The position numbers and the translations under genes were made by a program. A stretch of 64,000 nt of DNA from Muribaculaceae bacterium (GTDB lineage: Bacteria > Bacteroidota > Bacteroidia > Bacteroidales > Muribaculaceae), in contig JAFTDD010000011.1 in NCBI GenBank assembly GCA_017454355.1, positions 1 to 64,000 of the forward strand, read 5' to 3'. Below the pieces are notes generated by a model. It was not told the DNA's origin and made no database searches. It was given only the letters and a program-made list of their open reading frames with translations. Positions 9,396-17,244 of this stretch are shown piece by piece; within the stretch, counting starts at the first letter, position 1; every line of letters starts with the position of its first letter.

Positions 9396-9470
9396 TTGGG
9401 GGTGCTGCCCACTACGGGTTGCTGAGAACATACCCATCGGATCTGAACCGGGTAATGCCGGCGTAGAGAA
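9396..9470 (+). promoter_or_regulatory. TPP riboswitch (THI element)
   Basis: The conserved THI-box pieces appear in order: GGGGGTGC (9398-9405), GCTGAGAACATACCC (9421-9435), and GAACCGGGTAATGCCGGCG (9445-9463) followed by TAGAGAA. These match the sensor helices that bind the pyrimidine and pyrophosphate of thiamin pyrophosphate. It is followed by a TonB-dependent receptor gene 200 bases downstream, placing that receptor under thiamin control. No ordinary intrinsic terminator with a T-run is evident in the leader; the long inverted repeat at 9491-9655 might serve as expression platform. Confidence 0.92.
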
Positions 9471-9490
9471 CAAAACTTATTAATGTGCTT

Positions 9491-9655
9491 AAAGGTTGAG
9501 CGGTTTAGAGTTGAGCGGTTGAGCCATTGGCTATCGCCAATGGGCAGAAATGCACAGCCTGGCCTTGGCCTGTCCGTCCCGGAGACAAACCCATTATCCC
9601 CGAGCGCGTCAGCGCGAGGCTAAACCACTAAACGCTAAACCTCTAAACCTCAAAG
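9491..9655. repeat. Inverted-repeat family D (GGTTGAG / CTAAACC arms)
   Basis: Left arm AAAGGTTGAGCGGTTTAGAG continuing TTGAGCGGTTGAGCC, right arm GGCTAAACCACTAAACGCTA continuing AACCTCTAAACCTCAAAGC. The arms pair imperfectly and each contains 7-8-base near-repeats. A close relative is at 50870-50994 and a half copy at 52063. It sits between the riboswitch and the receptor start. Confidence 0.6.
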
Positions 9656-9674
9656 CGAAGCAATTTTTTCAATT

Positions 9675-11954
9675 ATGAGAAAAAAGATGAATGGGGTCGC
9701 GGCGGCGCTGATGCTGGCCTGCGGCCTGAGTGCTGCGGCGCAAGAGGCGCCGCAAGGTGATGACGTGCGCACCGACAGCGTGACGCTGGCTGACCTTATC
9801 GTGACCGCCACGCGTGCCGACGGCTCCACGCCTGTGGCCTACACCAACATTAACGCGCGCCAACTCGACGCGGTGAACCACGGCCTGGACCTGCCGCTGC
9901 TGCTGGTGACCACACCGGGCCTGCTGGTCACAAGCGATGCCGGCAACGGCTTGGGTTACACGTCGATGCGCATCCGCGGCACTGACGCTACGCGCATCAA
10001 TGTCACCGTGAACGACATCCCGATGAATGACGCCGAGAGCCACTCAATCTACTGGGTGAACACGCCCGACCTTGCCTCGAGCCTGGGCAGTGTGCAGGTG
10101 CAGCGCGGTGTGGGCACGAGCACTAACGGCGCCGGGGCTTTTGGCGGCAGCGTGAATATGGTCACACGTGCTCCGCGCACCGAGGCCTACGGTGAACTGA
10201 GCGGCTCCTACGGCTCGTTTAAAACCCACAAAGTGACTTTAAAGGCCGGCACGGGTCTGCTGGGCAACCACTGGAGCGTTGACGCGCGCCTGAGCCATCT
10301 GGCCAGCGACGGTTATCGCGACCGCGCCAGCGCAAAACTGCAGAGTTACCTCGGCCAGTTGGCATACCGCAACGACGGCACGGGAACACTCGTGAGATTT
10401 GTCACCTTTGGCGGTAAAGAGGACACCTATCACGCCTGGGACGGTATCAGCCGCGAGCAACTGTCAACCGACCGCACCTATAACCCCAACGGCGAAATCA
10501 AACACGACGGCAAGGTGACGGGTTTCTACGACGACCAGAAGGATATCTACAACCAGCGCCACTACCAGTTGCTGCTCGACCAACGCCTGGGCGAGCGTTG
10601 GCACTTGAATGTGGGCCTGCACTATACGGCAGGCAACGGCTATTATCAGGAATACAAGAACGCCCGCACCTTGAAAGAGTACCTCCTGCAGCCGATTGAG
10701 ACCTCCGAGGGTATGGTGAAGAAGTCGAGCCTTGTGCGCAAGAAGGCGGTGGAGAGCAAGTTTGGCGGACTGGTGGCCGGCGCGCGCTACCGTGGCGAGC
10801 GGCTGAGCCTCACGTTGGGCGGCGCCGTGAACCGTTACACCAACGACCACTACGGACGCGTGCTCTGGGTGGAGAACTACACCGCGCCGCTGGCTCCGGA
10901 GCACGAGTATTACCGCAACAACGGCCGCAAGACCGACCTGAACATCTATGCCAAGGGCAACTACATGATAGTGGGCGGATTGAGTGCTTATGCCGACTTG
11001 CAGTTGCGTCACATCAACTATCGCATCACCGGCGACAACGACAAGTGGGACTGGACAGCCTCGCCAGAACACTTGCAAGTGCTCGACGTTGATGAGAAGT
11101 TCACTTTCTTCAATCCCAAAGTGGGCTTGAACTGGACGCGTGGCGGCCATCGCGCCTACGCCTCGGTGGGCGTGGCCCACAAGGAGCCCACACGCAACAA
11201 CTACACCGACGGCCTCTTCCTTGAGCGACCACGAGCCGAGCGCCTCACCGACCTTGAGGTGGGCTACGAATGGACCGGCAGCGCGTTTAACGCCGGCGTG
11301 AACCTCTACTATATGACCTATCGCGACCAACTCGTGCTCAACGGCCGCCTGAACGAGATTGGCGAGCCGATGGCCGAGAACGTGCCCGACAGTTACCGCA
11401 TGGGCGTTGAACTCACGGCGGGCTGGCGCATCACGTCGTGGCTGCGGTGGGACGTTAACGCCGTGCTGAGCCGCAACCGCATCAACGACTATGTGGCCTA
11501 TGTGAGTGACTACGACGCCGACTCTTGGGACGACATGTACACCCAGACGGCAATTAATATGGGACAGACGCCAATCGCCTTCTCGCCGTCGGTGATTGCC
11601 GGCACCGTGATAAGCGCCGCCGTCAAGGGCTTCTCGGCACAACTCGAGGGACAATGGGTGAGCCGCCAATATCTTGACAACACCGGCTCGAAGGAGGATT
11701 CGCTTGACCCCTACTTTGTCTCGAACCTCCACTTGAACTATCGCTTGCCCAAGATTCCTCACGTCAAGGAAATCACAGTGGGCGTGAGCGTGTTCAACCT
11801 GTTCAACAAGAAGTATGAGACCAACGGCTATTCTCAGACGGCCGCCCTCTATCCAGGCGGAGACAAGACCAAAGGCTACACCTTGAGCCGCGACCCGCGG
11901 TTCTACCCGATGGCCGGCATCAACGCCCTGGCCCACCTCACGGTGAGATTCTAA
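9675..11954 (+). CDS. TonB-dependent outer-membrane receptor, probable thiamin importer
   Basis: 759 residues: signal peptide (MRKKMNGVAAALMLACGLSAAAQ), a TonB-box-like segment (SVTLADLIVTATR), a plug domain (about 40-145, with MRIRGTDATRINVTVNDIPM and QVQRGVGTSTNGAGAFGGSV), then a beta-barrel ending in the terminal aromatic ...LAHLTVRF. Such receptors import scarce ligands using the TonB-ExbBD motor. The TPP riboswitch upstream points to thiamin or a precursor as ligand, as described for Bacteroidota outer-membrane thiamin receptors; the sequence alone does not prove ligand identity. No carboxypeptidase-like N-terminal domain of the SusC type is present. The frame is complete and the start is the ATG that opens the signal peptide. 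Confidence 0.85.
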   Translation: MRKKMNGVAAALMLACGLSAAAQEAPQGDDVRTDSVTLADLIVTATRADGSTPVAYTNINARQLDAVNHGLDLPLLLVTTPGLLVTSDAGNGLGYTSMRIRGTDATRINVTVNDIPMNDAESHSIYWVNTPDLASSLGSVQVQRGVGTSTNGAGAFGGSVNMVTRAPRTEAYGELSGSYGSFKTHKVTLKAGTGLLGNHWSVDARLSHLASDGYRDRASAKLQSYLGQLAYRNDGTGTLVRFVTFGGKEDTYHAWDGISREQLSTDRTYNPNGEIKHDGKVTGFYDDQKDIYNQRHYQLLLDQRLGERWHLNVGLHYTAGNGYYQEYKNARTLKEYLLQPIETSEGMVKKSSLVRKKAVESKFGGLVAGARYRGERLSLTLGGAVNRYTNDHYGRVLWVENYTAPLAPEHEYYRNNGRKTDLNIYAKGNYMIVGGLSAYADLQLRHINYRITGDNDKWDWTASPEHLQVLDVDEKFTFFNPKVGLNWTRGGHRAYASVGVAHKEPTRNNYTDGLFLERPRAERLTDLEVGYEWTGSAFNAGVNLYYMTYRDQLVLNGRLNEIGEPMAENVPDSYRMGVELTAGWRITSWLRWDVNAVLSRNRINDYVAYVSDYDADSWDDMYTQTAINMGQTPIAFSPSVIAGTVISAAVKGFSAQLEGQWVSRQYLDNTGSKEDSLDPYFVSNLHLNYRLPKIPHVKEITVGVSVFNLFNKKYETNGYSQTAALYPGGDKTKGYTLSRDPRFYPMAGINALAHLTVRF

Positions 11955-11962
11955 AGAGTTGT

Positions 11963-11994
11963 CCTCCCCCCACCCCCCTCCTGAAGGAGGGGGC
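11963..11994. repeat. Family E hairpin (CCTCCCCC...GGAGGGGG)
   Basis: Pattern CCTCCCCCCACCCCCCTCCT then GAAGGAGGGGGC, ten bases after the receptor stop. It may act as a transcription terminator or processing site. Other copies: 13003 (inside a gene), 19899, 39755 (paired) and 51489. Confidence 0.7.
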
Positions 11995-12001
11995 TAAATT
12001 A

Positions 12002-12024
12002 TACGAGACTTCGTCTCGCAATAT
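12002..12024. repeat. Short palindrome family F
   Basis: TACGAGACTTCGTCTCGCAA then TAT; same design as 9260-9282 with compensating A-to-G and T-to-C changes in the stem, so pairing is kept. Confidence 0.55.
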
Positions 12025-12074
12025 AAAAGATTAGGCCGCCCTAACGGGCTGGAAATCTTTCAAAATCTAAAATC

Positions 12075-12196
12075 AATAGTTCGGTAATTTTTTGGGTTAG
12101 CGTCAATTCACGTCTATAACAACGTCAATTTCCGTCTATCTTAATTAGACAAAAAATTGACGATAATAGACGTAGTTATAGACGAAAATAGACGCG
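12075..12196. repeat. Inverted-repeat family B, complete copy
   Basis: Left arm GCGTCAATTCACGTCTATAA continuing CAACGTC...CCGTCTAT (12100-12139) pairs with right arm AATAGACGTAGTTATAGACG continuing AAAATAGACGC (to 12195). The 65 bases from 12075 are nearly the same as 52834-52898. It fills the gap in front of the metallophosphoesterase start. Confidence 0.7.
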
Positions 12197-12214
12197 AAAC
12201 AATTATTTTTAGTG

Positions 12215-13612
12215 ATGAGAAAGAAACTATTGGAGTTGTTGTTGTGCTGCTCGCTGGGAGCGGCGGCGCAACAGAGCCAACTGATGGTGATCAGCGACCC
12301 GCACGTGCTGGCGCCGGAGTTGGTGGAGGGCAACGTTCCTGCCGGCGAGTTGAAGTTGACGGAGCATAGCCCGGCCATCGTCGACGCGCTGCTCGACAGC
12401 GCGCGGCGTGTGCGCCCCGCGGCTCTGCTCATTGCCGGCGACTTGACTTATAACGGCGAGCGCGCGAGCCACGAGTGGCTCGCCGACCGCCTCAAGAGCC
12501 TGCGAGCCGATGGCGTGCCGACGTTTGTCGTGCCCGGCAATCATGATGTGCGCAATCCCCATGCTGTCGGCGGCCGGACGGTGACATCCGATGAGTTCGC
12601 TGCCATTTACGGCGACTGCGGCTACGTCGCGGCTACGTCGCGCGACACGGCCTCGCTGAGTTATGTGGCGCCGCTGTTGCCCGGTGTGACACTATTGGCC
12701 ATCGACAGCAACCGCTATGACGAGAACCGCTCTGAGGCGTGGGGCGACACCAAGACAGTCTATCGCAACGCCGGACGCGTCAAGCCGTCAACGCGCCGTT
12801 GGGCAAGTGCACAAATCGCCGAGGCACGCTCGCGCGGCGACCGCGTGGTGGTGATGATGCACCACCACCTGCTGGAGCATATCGACGGCCAGGCGCGACT
12901 GCTGCCCAACTACATCGTCGAGGACCGTGACAAGGTGGCAGAGGCTCTTGCCGGAGCCGACCTTGTGCTCACGGGCCATTTGCACATCACCGATGCGGTA
13001 AGCCTCCCCCCCGCCCCTCCTAAAGGAGGAGTGCTGGAGGTGGCGACCGGATCGGCGACGACGTGGCCGTTCCCGTATAGAGTGATTGAAATTGGCCGAC
13101 GCGAGGACGCGCGGCATGGTCAACTTTTCACCACGATTTTCTTGGCCGACAACCCGGAGTGCCCTTGGAGCGAACTGGGGCAACGGCGATTGGCTCGCGG
13201 CGTGGATGTGTTAGCCGCGATGGGTGCCAAAAAGGTCTGGTCGCGCATGGGCGGTATGCTGCAGCGTGCCGCGCCGCTGCTGAGTCTGGCCGGTGTAAAG
13301 GCCGAGGACTTACCATCCAACGCCGACCAGTTGAAGTCGCTCGTGTTGCAGTATCTGCGTGAGCCGCTCACCGAGGCTTTGTTCAGCGTCACACGCGGTG
13401 GCGAGGATCCGCAGGTGGGCCGGGCGAATCTTGAGGCCATCAGCGACAACGTGCTCAATATGCTTGCCGACATGGTGGGCGATGGCGGTGCCGAACTGAT
13501 TGGTGGCTGGCTGCTGGAGCGCGTGGAGCCGTTGATGCGCAGCGCCCTGCTCGACCTCAACGACGTGGGCACCGACCGCGAGCGCCGCACCGAAGACCAT
13601 GTGTCCCGATAG
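12215..13612 (+). CDS. Secreted calcineurin-like metallophosphoesterase
   Basis: 465 residues from the ATG at 12215 (an in-frame GTG precedes it). A signal peptide (ends SLGAAAQQ) is followed by the full set of metallophosphatase motifs: SDPH (D28, H30), GDLTYNGE, GNHD, MMHHH and GHLH. The two-metal site would hydrolyse a phosphomono- or diester outside the cytoplasm. The segment SLPPAPPKGGVLE directly after GHLHITDAV is encoded by a family E hairpin (13003-13032), an apparent in-frame insertion near the active site. The C-terminal 150 residues are helical and unassigned. It follows the riboswitch-controlled receptor but is separated from it by 260 bases of repeats. Confidence 0.85.
   Translation: MRKKLLELLLCCSLGAAAQQSQLMVISDPHVLAPELVEGNVPAGELKLTEHSPAIVDALLDSARRVRPAALLIAGDLTYNGERASHEWLADRLKSLRADGVPTFVVPGNHDVRNPHAVGGRTVTSDEFAAIYGDCGYVAATSRDTASLSYVAPLLPGVTLLAIDSNRYDENRSEAWGDTKTVYRNAGRVKPSTRRWASAQIAEARSRGDRVVVMMHHHLLEHIDGQARLLPNYIVEDRDKVAEALAGADLVLTGHLHITDAVSLPPAPPKGGVLEVATGSATTWPFPYRVIEIGRREDARHGQLFTTIFLADNPECPWSELGQRRLARGVDVLAAMGAKKVWSRMGGMLQRAAPLLSLAGVKAEDLPSNADQLKSLVLQYLREPLTEALFSVTRGGEDPQVGRANLEAISDNVLNMLADMVGDGGAELIGGWLLERVEPLMRSALLDLNDVGTDRERRTEDHVSR
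13003..13032 (+). repeat. Family E hairpin inside a coding sequence
   Basis: CCTCCCCCCCGCCCCTCCTA then AAGGAGGAG lies within the metallophosphoesterase gene, in frame, encoding SLPPAPPKGGV. It matches the intergenic copies in layout. Confidence 0.7.
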
Positions 13613-13618
13613 GAGCAA

Positions 13619-13649
13619 CCTATATCTCCTATATCTCCTATTGCTCCTA
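13619..13649. repeat. Short nonamer array (CTATATCTC) before typA
   Basis: Three 9-base units (CTATATCTC, CTATATCTC, CTATTGCTC) follow the metallophosphoesterase stop. The flanking TAGGAGCAA and TTGCTCCTA can pair, so the tract can also fold as a hairpin. Confidence 0.5.
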
Positions 13650-13694
13650 AAAAAATACTTCACACTTCATACCTCGTACTTCGTACTTTTTTCG

Positions 13695-13702
13695 TACCTT
13701 TG
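13695..13702 (+). promoter_or_regulatory. -7 promoter box for typA
   Basis: TACCTTTG, 24 bases before the typA start codon. Preceded by a 7-base repeated tract (ACTTCAC, ACTTCAT, ACCTCGT, ACTTCGT). Confidence 0.7.
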
Positions 13703-13725
13703 CAGCCGATTTTTAGAGAAGAGAT

Positions 13726-15543
13726 ATGCAAAATATTCGCAATGTAGCAATTATCGCTCACGTTGACCACGGCAAGACCACTCTTGTGGACAAGATGCTT
13801 GCCGCGGGCAACCTTTTTCGCGATAACCAAGTGATGGGCACTCAAATCCTTGACAGTAACGACCTTGAGCGCGAGCGTGGCATCACGATTTTGAGCAAAA
13901 ACGTGTCGATTACCTATAAGGACACAAAAATTAACATTATTGACACGCCGGGTCACAGCGACTTTGGCGGCGAGGTGGAGCGCGTGCTCAACATGGCCGA
14001 CGGCTGCCTGCTGCTGGTCGATGCCTTTGAAGGCCCGATGCCGCAGACGCGTTTTGTGCTCCAGAAGGCACTCCAACTGGGCCTGAAACCCATCGTTGTT
14101 ATAAATAAGGTGGACAAACCCAATTGCCGCCCCGACGAGGTGCAGGAGTTGGTGTTTGAACTGATGTGCAACCTTGACGCCACCGAGGACCAGTTGGACT
14201 TCCCGACGGTGTTCGGCAGCGCAAAGCAGGGTTGGATGAGCCGCGACTGGCGTCGCCCCAAGGACGACATTACAGCAGTGCTCGACGCCATCATCAAGTA
14301 TATCCCCGCGCCCGAGAAGATTGAGGGTGACCCGCAGATGCTCATCACCAGTCTGGACTACAGCAGTTACGTGGGCCGTATCGCTGTGGGCCGCGTGCAT
14401 CGCGGCACGCTGCGCGACGGCATGGAGGTGGCGCTGTGCAAGCGCGACGGTAGCATCGTGAAGCAAAAGATCAAGGAATTGCGCACCTTTGAGGGCATGA
14501 GCCAGAAGCACGTCGACGAGGTGTCGAGCGGCGACATCTGCGCCATCATCGGTATTGACGGCTTTGAAATCGGCGACACGATTACCACCGTTGCCAACCC
14601 CGAGCCACTGCCTCGCATCGCCATCGACGAGCCCACGATGAGCATGCTGTTCACGATCAACGACTCGCCATTCTTCGGCAAGGACGGCAAGTACGTCACC
14701 AGCCGCCACATCTATGAGCGTTTGCAGCGCGAGTTGGACAAGAATCTGGCCCTGCGCGTCGAGCGTACCGATGGTGAGGACGCATGGTTGGTGTACGGCC
14801 GTGGCGTGCTCCATCTGAGTGTGCTCATCGAGGAGATGCGCCGCGAGGGCTATGAGTTGCAAGTGGGCCAGCCTCAGGTGATTATTAAAGAAATTGACGG
14901 CGTGAAGTGTGAGCCTATCGAGGAACTCACCATCAGTGTGCCCGAGGAGTATTCCAGCAAGATGATCGACATGGTGACGCGCCGCAAGGGCGAGATGACT
15001 CTTATGGAGACACAGCACGACCGCATTATGCTCGAGTTCAAGATTCCGGCTCGCGGCATCATTGGTTTGCGCACAAACGTGCTCACGGCGAGTGCCGGCG
15101 AGGCAATCATGGCCCACCGCTTCTTGGGTTACGAGCCGTGGAAGGGCGAGATCACGCGCCGCACTAACGGTTCGCTCATCGCCACCGAGGGCGGCACGGC
15201 TTATGCCTATGCCCTCGACAAACTGCAAGATCGCGGCCGCTTCTTCATTTTCCCGCAGGAGGATGTTTACGCCGGACAGGTGGTGGGGGAGCACGCCAAG
15301 GAGAAGGACTTGGCGGTGAACGTGACCAAGAGCAAGAAACTCACCAACGTGCGCGCCAGCGGCAGCGACGAGAAGGCTCACATCGTGCCGCCAATCGTGT
15401 TCAGCCTCGAGGAGGCTCTGGAATATATCAAGGCCGACGAGTATGTCGAGATTACGCCCAACCACATCCGCATGCGCAAGATTATCCTCGACGAGATAGA
15501 GCGCAAGCGTGTGGCGCGCGCCGCCGGCAACGCCGAGGAATAA
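13726..15543 (+). CDS. typA: Ribosome-associated GTPase TypA/BipA
   Basis: 605 residues, the usual length. The translational-GTPase motifs are present: P-loop AHVDHGKTTL (10-19), RGITI (switch I), DTPGHSDFGGEVER (G3) and NKVDKPNCRPDEV (G4), followed by elongation-factor domains II, III, V and the TypA-specific C-terminus ending ERKRVARAAGNAEE. TypA binds the ribosome and affects assembly and stress adaptation. Its last 229 bases (15315-15543) are duplicated at 96.5% identity in the chimeric ORF 1.2 kb downstream. Confidence 0.97.
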   Translation: MQNIRNVAIIAHVDHGKTTLVDKMLAAGNLFRDNQVMGTQILDSNDLERERGITILSKNVSITYKDTKINIIDTPGHSDFGGEVERVLNMADGCLLLVDAFEGPMPQTRFVLQKALQLGLKPIVVINKVDKPNCRPDEVQELVFELMCNLDATEDQLDFPTVFGSAKQGWMSRDWRRPKDDITAVLDAIIKYIPAPEKIEGDPQMLITSLDYSSYVGRIAVGRVHRGTLRDGMEVALCKRDGSIVKQKIKELRTFEGMSQKHVDEVSSGDICAIIGIDGFEIGDTITTVANPEPLPRIAIDEPTMSMLFTINDSPFFGKDGKYVTSRHIYERLQRELDKNLALRVERTDGEDAWLVYGRGVLHLSVLIEEMRREGYELQVGQPQVIIKEIDGVKCEPIEELTISVPEEYSSKMIDMVTRRKGEMTLMETQHDRIMLEFKIPARGIIGLRTNVLTASAGEAIMAHRFLGYEPWKGEITRRTNGSLIATEGGTAYAYALDKLQDRGRFFIFPQEDVYAGQVVGEHAKEKDLAVNVTKSKKLTNVRASGSDEKAHIVPPIVFSLEEALEYIKADEYVEITPNHIRMRKIILDEIERKRVARAAGNAEE

Positions 15544-15550
15544 ATAAACT

Positions 15551-16474
15551 ATGGTACGCCGATTTATCGTTATAGTCGCGGTCTCTTTGTGGACGGCAGT
15601 AGCTATCGCCATGTCACCCGTGGAACGATTCGACCTCAATGACGACTACATTGTGGACGTTGGTGACGTGAATGTCCTGCTGAACTACATTCTATCGCCC
15701 ACCCCCTCGCCACTATCCGTAAGGATCTACACTGCCAACGGCGTGCGTTTCACTATGGTCACGGTGACCGGAGGCACGTTTGCCATGGGCGGCACTGGCG
15801 AGCAGGGTGGCGATGTGATGGAGCGTGAATTGCCCGTGCACAACGTGACCCTAAGCGACTACATGATAGGCATCACACCCGTTACTCAAGAATTGTGGAC
15901 GGCCGTGATGGATGTCAATCCAAGCTACTTTACAGCCTCCGGCGGCTATGCTGACTGTTACCGCCGCCCTGTGGAAATGGTCAGTTATACCGATTGTCTG
16001 GAGTTTATTGCCCGGCTGAACGCGATTACCGGCGAGACGTTCAGGCTGCCAACCGAGGCTGAATGGGAATTTGCGGCACGCGGTGGCAACAAAAGTTGTG
16101 GCTACAAGTTTGCCGGAAGCAACGCAGCCGTGGATGTGGGTTGGTATAATGACAACTTGCCGTCATTTGCCGAGGGACAACCGACCTATGGCACACAGCC
16201 GGTGGCGACACTTGCCCCCAACGAGTTGGGACTGTACGACATGAGCGGTAACGTGTGGGAGTGGTGCAGCGACTGGTACGGCGCCTACGATAACACCGAT
16301 GTGACTAACCCTCAGGGCCCGTCAACAGGCGTCAAACGCGTGTACCGTGGTGGTTGCTGGTGTGACTATCACGACAAAAATTGCCGCGTGTCGTGTCGCC
16401 ACTTTAATTTGGAAAGCACGCGGATTCTCTGCTTGGGACTGCGTCTGGCTAAAGATGCCAATCAAACGGAATAA
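15551..16474 (+). CDS. Secreted FGE/SUMF1-fold protein with a dockerin-like segment
   Basis: 307 residues. A signal sequence (to about 20) is followed by FDLNDDYIVDVGDVNVLLNY, one half of a dockerin-like calcium repeat, then an FGE-sulfatase (SUMF1) fold from about 70: GGTFAMGG, ITPVTQELWTAV, RLPTEAEWEFAARGG, LGLYDMSGNVWEWCSDWYG and RVYRGGCWCD. Many members of this fold in Bacteroidota are structural or binding proteins and not formylglycine-generating enzymes; the cysteine pattern GGCWCDYHDKNC does not let me decide. It starts 7 bases after typA and ends 13 bases before the chimeric ORF, so the three read as one unit. Confidence 0.75.
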   Translation: MVRRFIVIVAVSLWTAVAIAMSPVERFDLNDDYIVDVGDVNVLLNYILSPTPSPLSVRIYTANGVRFTMVTVTGGTFAMGGTGEQGGDVMERELPVHNVTLSDYMIGITPVTQELWTAVMDVNPSYFTASGGYADCYRRPVEMVSYTDCLEFIARLNAITGETFRLPTEAEWEFAARGGNKSCGYKFAGSNAAVDVGWYNDNLPSFAEGQPTYGTQPVATLAPNELGLYDMSGNVWEWCSDWYGAYDNTDVTNPQGPSTGVKRVYRGGCWCDYHDKNCRVSCRHFNLESTRILCLGLRLAKDANQTE

Positions 16475-16487
16475 TAAACGTTAACTA

Positions 16488-16946
16488 ATGATCGATTATA
16501 TCAGCGGAACGGTGGCCGAACTGCAACCCACCGTGGTGGTAATCGACAATCACGGCATCGGCTATGAGATGGCGATTACGTTGACAACCTACGACGCGCT
16601 GCTCAAGGCAAAAGCCGGCGAGACGGTCAAACTGTGGGTGAGTGAGGTAATCCGTGAGGATGCCCACCTGCTCAACGGCTTTGCCAGCCGCCGCGAGCGC
16701 ACCCTGCACGGCCTGCTGGTGAACGTGACCAAGAGCAAGAAACTCACCAACGTGCGTGCCAGCGGCAGCGACGAGAAGGCTCATATCGTGCCGCCAATCG
16801 TGTTCAGCCTTAAGGAGGCGTTGGAATATATCAAGGCCGACGAGTATGTCGAGATTACGCCCAACCACATCCGCATGCGCAAGATTATCCTCGACGAGAT
16901 AGAGCGCAAGCGTGTGGCGCGCGCCGCCGGCAACGCCGAGGAGTGA
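16488..16946 (+). CDS. Chimeric ORF: RuvA N-terminal domain fused to TypA C-terminus
   Basis: 152 residues. Residues 1-77 align with the start of RuvA (MIDYISGTVAELQP..., GETVKLWVSEVIREDAHLL), about 79% identical to the intact ruvA product encoded at 19282. From base 16718 onward, 229 bases match the end of typA (15315-15543) with only 8 differences, one changing a residue (E to K). The join lies in GGTGAACGTGACC, where RuvA would read CTCGTGACAGTGAGC, so short similarity may have guided recombination. The OB-fold of RuvA would be kept but the tetramer's helix-hairpin-helix and ATPase-contact domains are lost. The frame is open throughout. A tandem-duplication join or selected fusion are both possible; function unknown. 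Confidence 0.85.
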   Translation: MIDYISGTVAELQPTVVVIDNHGIGYEMAITLTTYDALLKAKAGETVKLWVSEVIREDAHLLNGFASRRERTLHGLLVNVTKSKKLTNVRASGSDEKAHIVPPIVFSLKEALEYIKADEYVEITPNHIRMRKIILDEIERKRVARAAGNAEE

Positions 16947-17006
16947 CACGCCACCATATATATAACTGACTCAAGGAACCCACGGAGCGGGTGACAAGTT
17001 CATAGG

Positions 17007-17034
17007 CGGGGGTGGAGCACGCGCTCCACCCCCG
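17007..17034. terminator. GC-rich hairpin after the chimeric ORF
   Basis: GGGGGTGGAGCACGCGCTCC then ACCCCC forms a strong stem about 60 bases after the chimera stop. No T-run follows, so terminator activity is uncertain. Confidence 0.4.
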
Positions 17035-17059
17035 TGACACAAAAGAGCATCCCCATGAC

Positions 17060-17119
17060 ATCAGCCCCGCCAGGGGCGACAGAAACTCACGAAACTCTGT
17101 CGCCCCTGGCGGGGCTGAT
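17060..17119. repeat. REP-like palindrome (ATCAGCCCCGCC arms)
   Basis: A perfect 23-base inverted repeat: ATCAGCCCCGCCAGGGGCGA then CAG (17060-17082) pairs with 17097-17119 across a 14-base loop. Single copy in this window, without an adjacent transposase. The gap 16947-17244 holds no gene. Confidence 0.7.
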
Positions 17120-17244
17120 TTATTTGTTATAACCGCGTTTTACGGAGAGGGGCGCGACCCGACCCGACTTTAGAAACTTGAGTTGAGCAGATCAGGCGCC
17201 GGCGTCACGCCGATGGGCGCAAGCCCGCGCCATGGGGGCGCGCG

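Noticed and set aside
13660..15639. A 659-codon open frame antisense to typA
   Set aside because: It mirrors typA exactly, has histidine/alanine-rich shadow composition and no domain; high-GC codon bias creates such antisense frames. Similar shadows opposite sprA (20932-22554, 25567-27450) were rejected for the same reason.
15551..16474. Dockerin module implying a cellulosome
   Set aside because: Only one half-repeat is visible and no cohesin occurs in the window; single dockerin-like segments are common in Bacteroidota secreted proteins.
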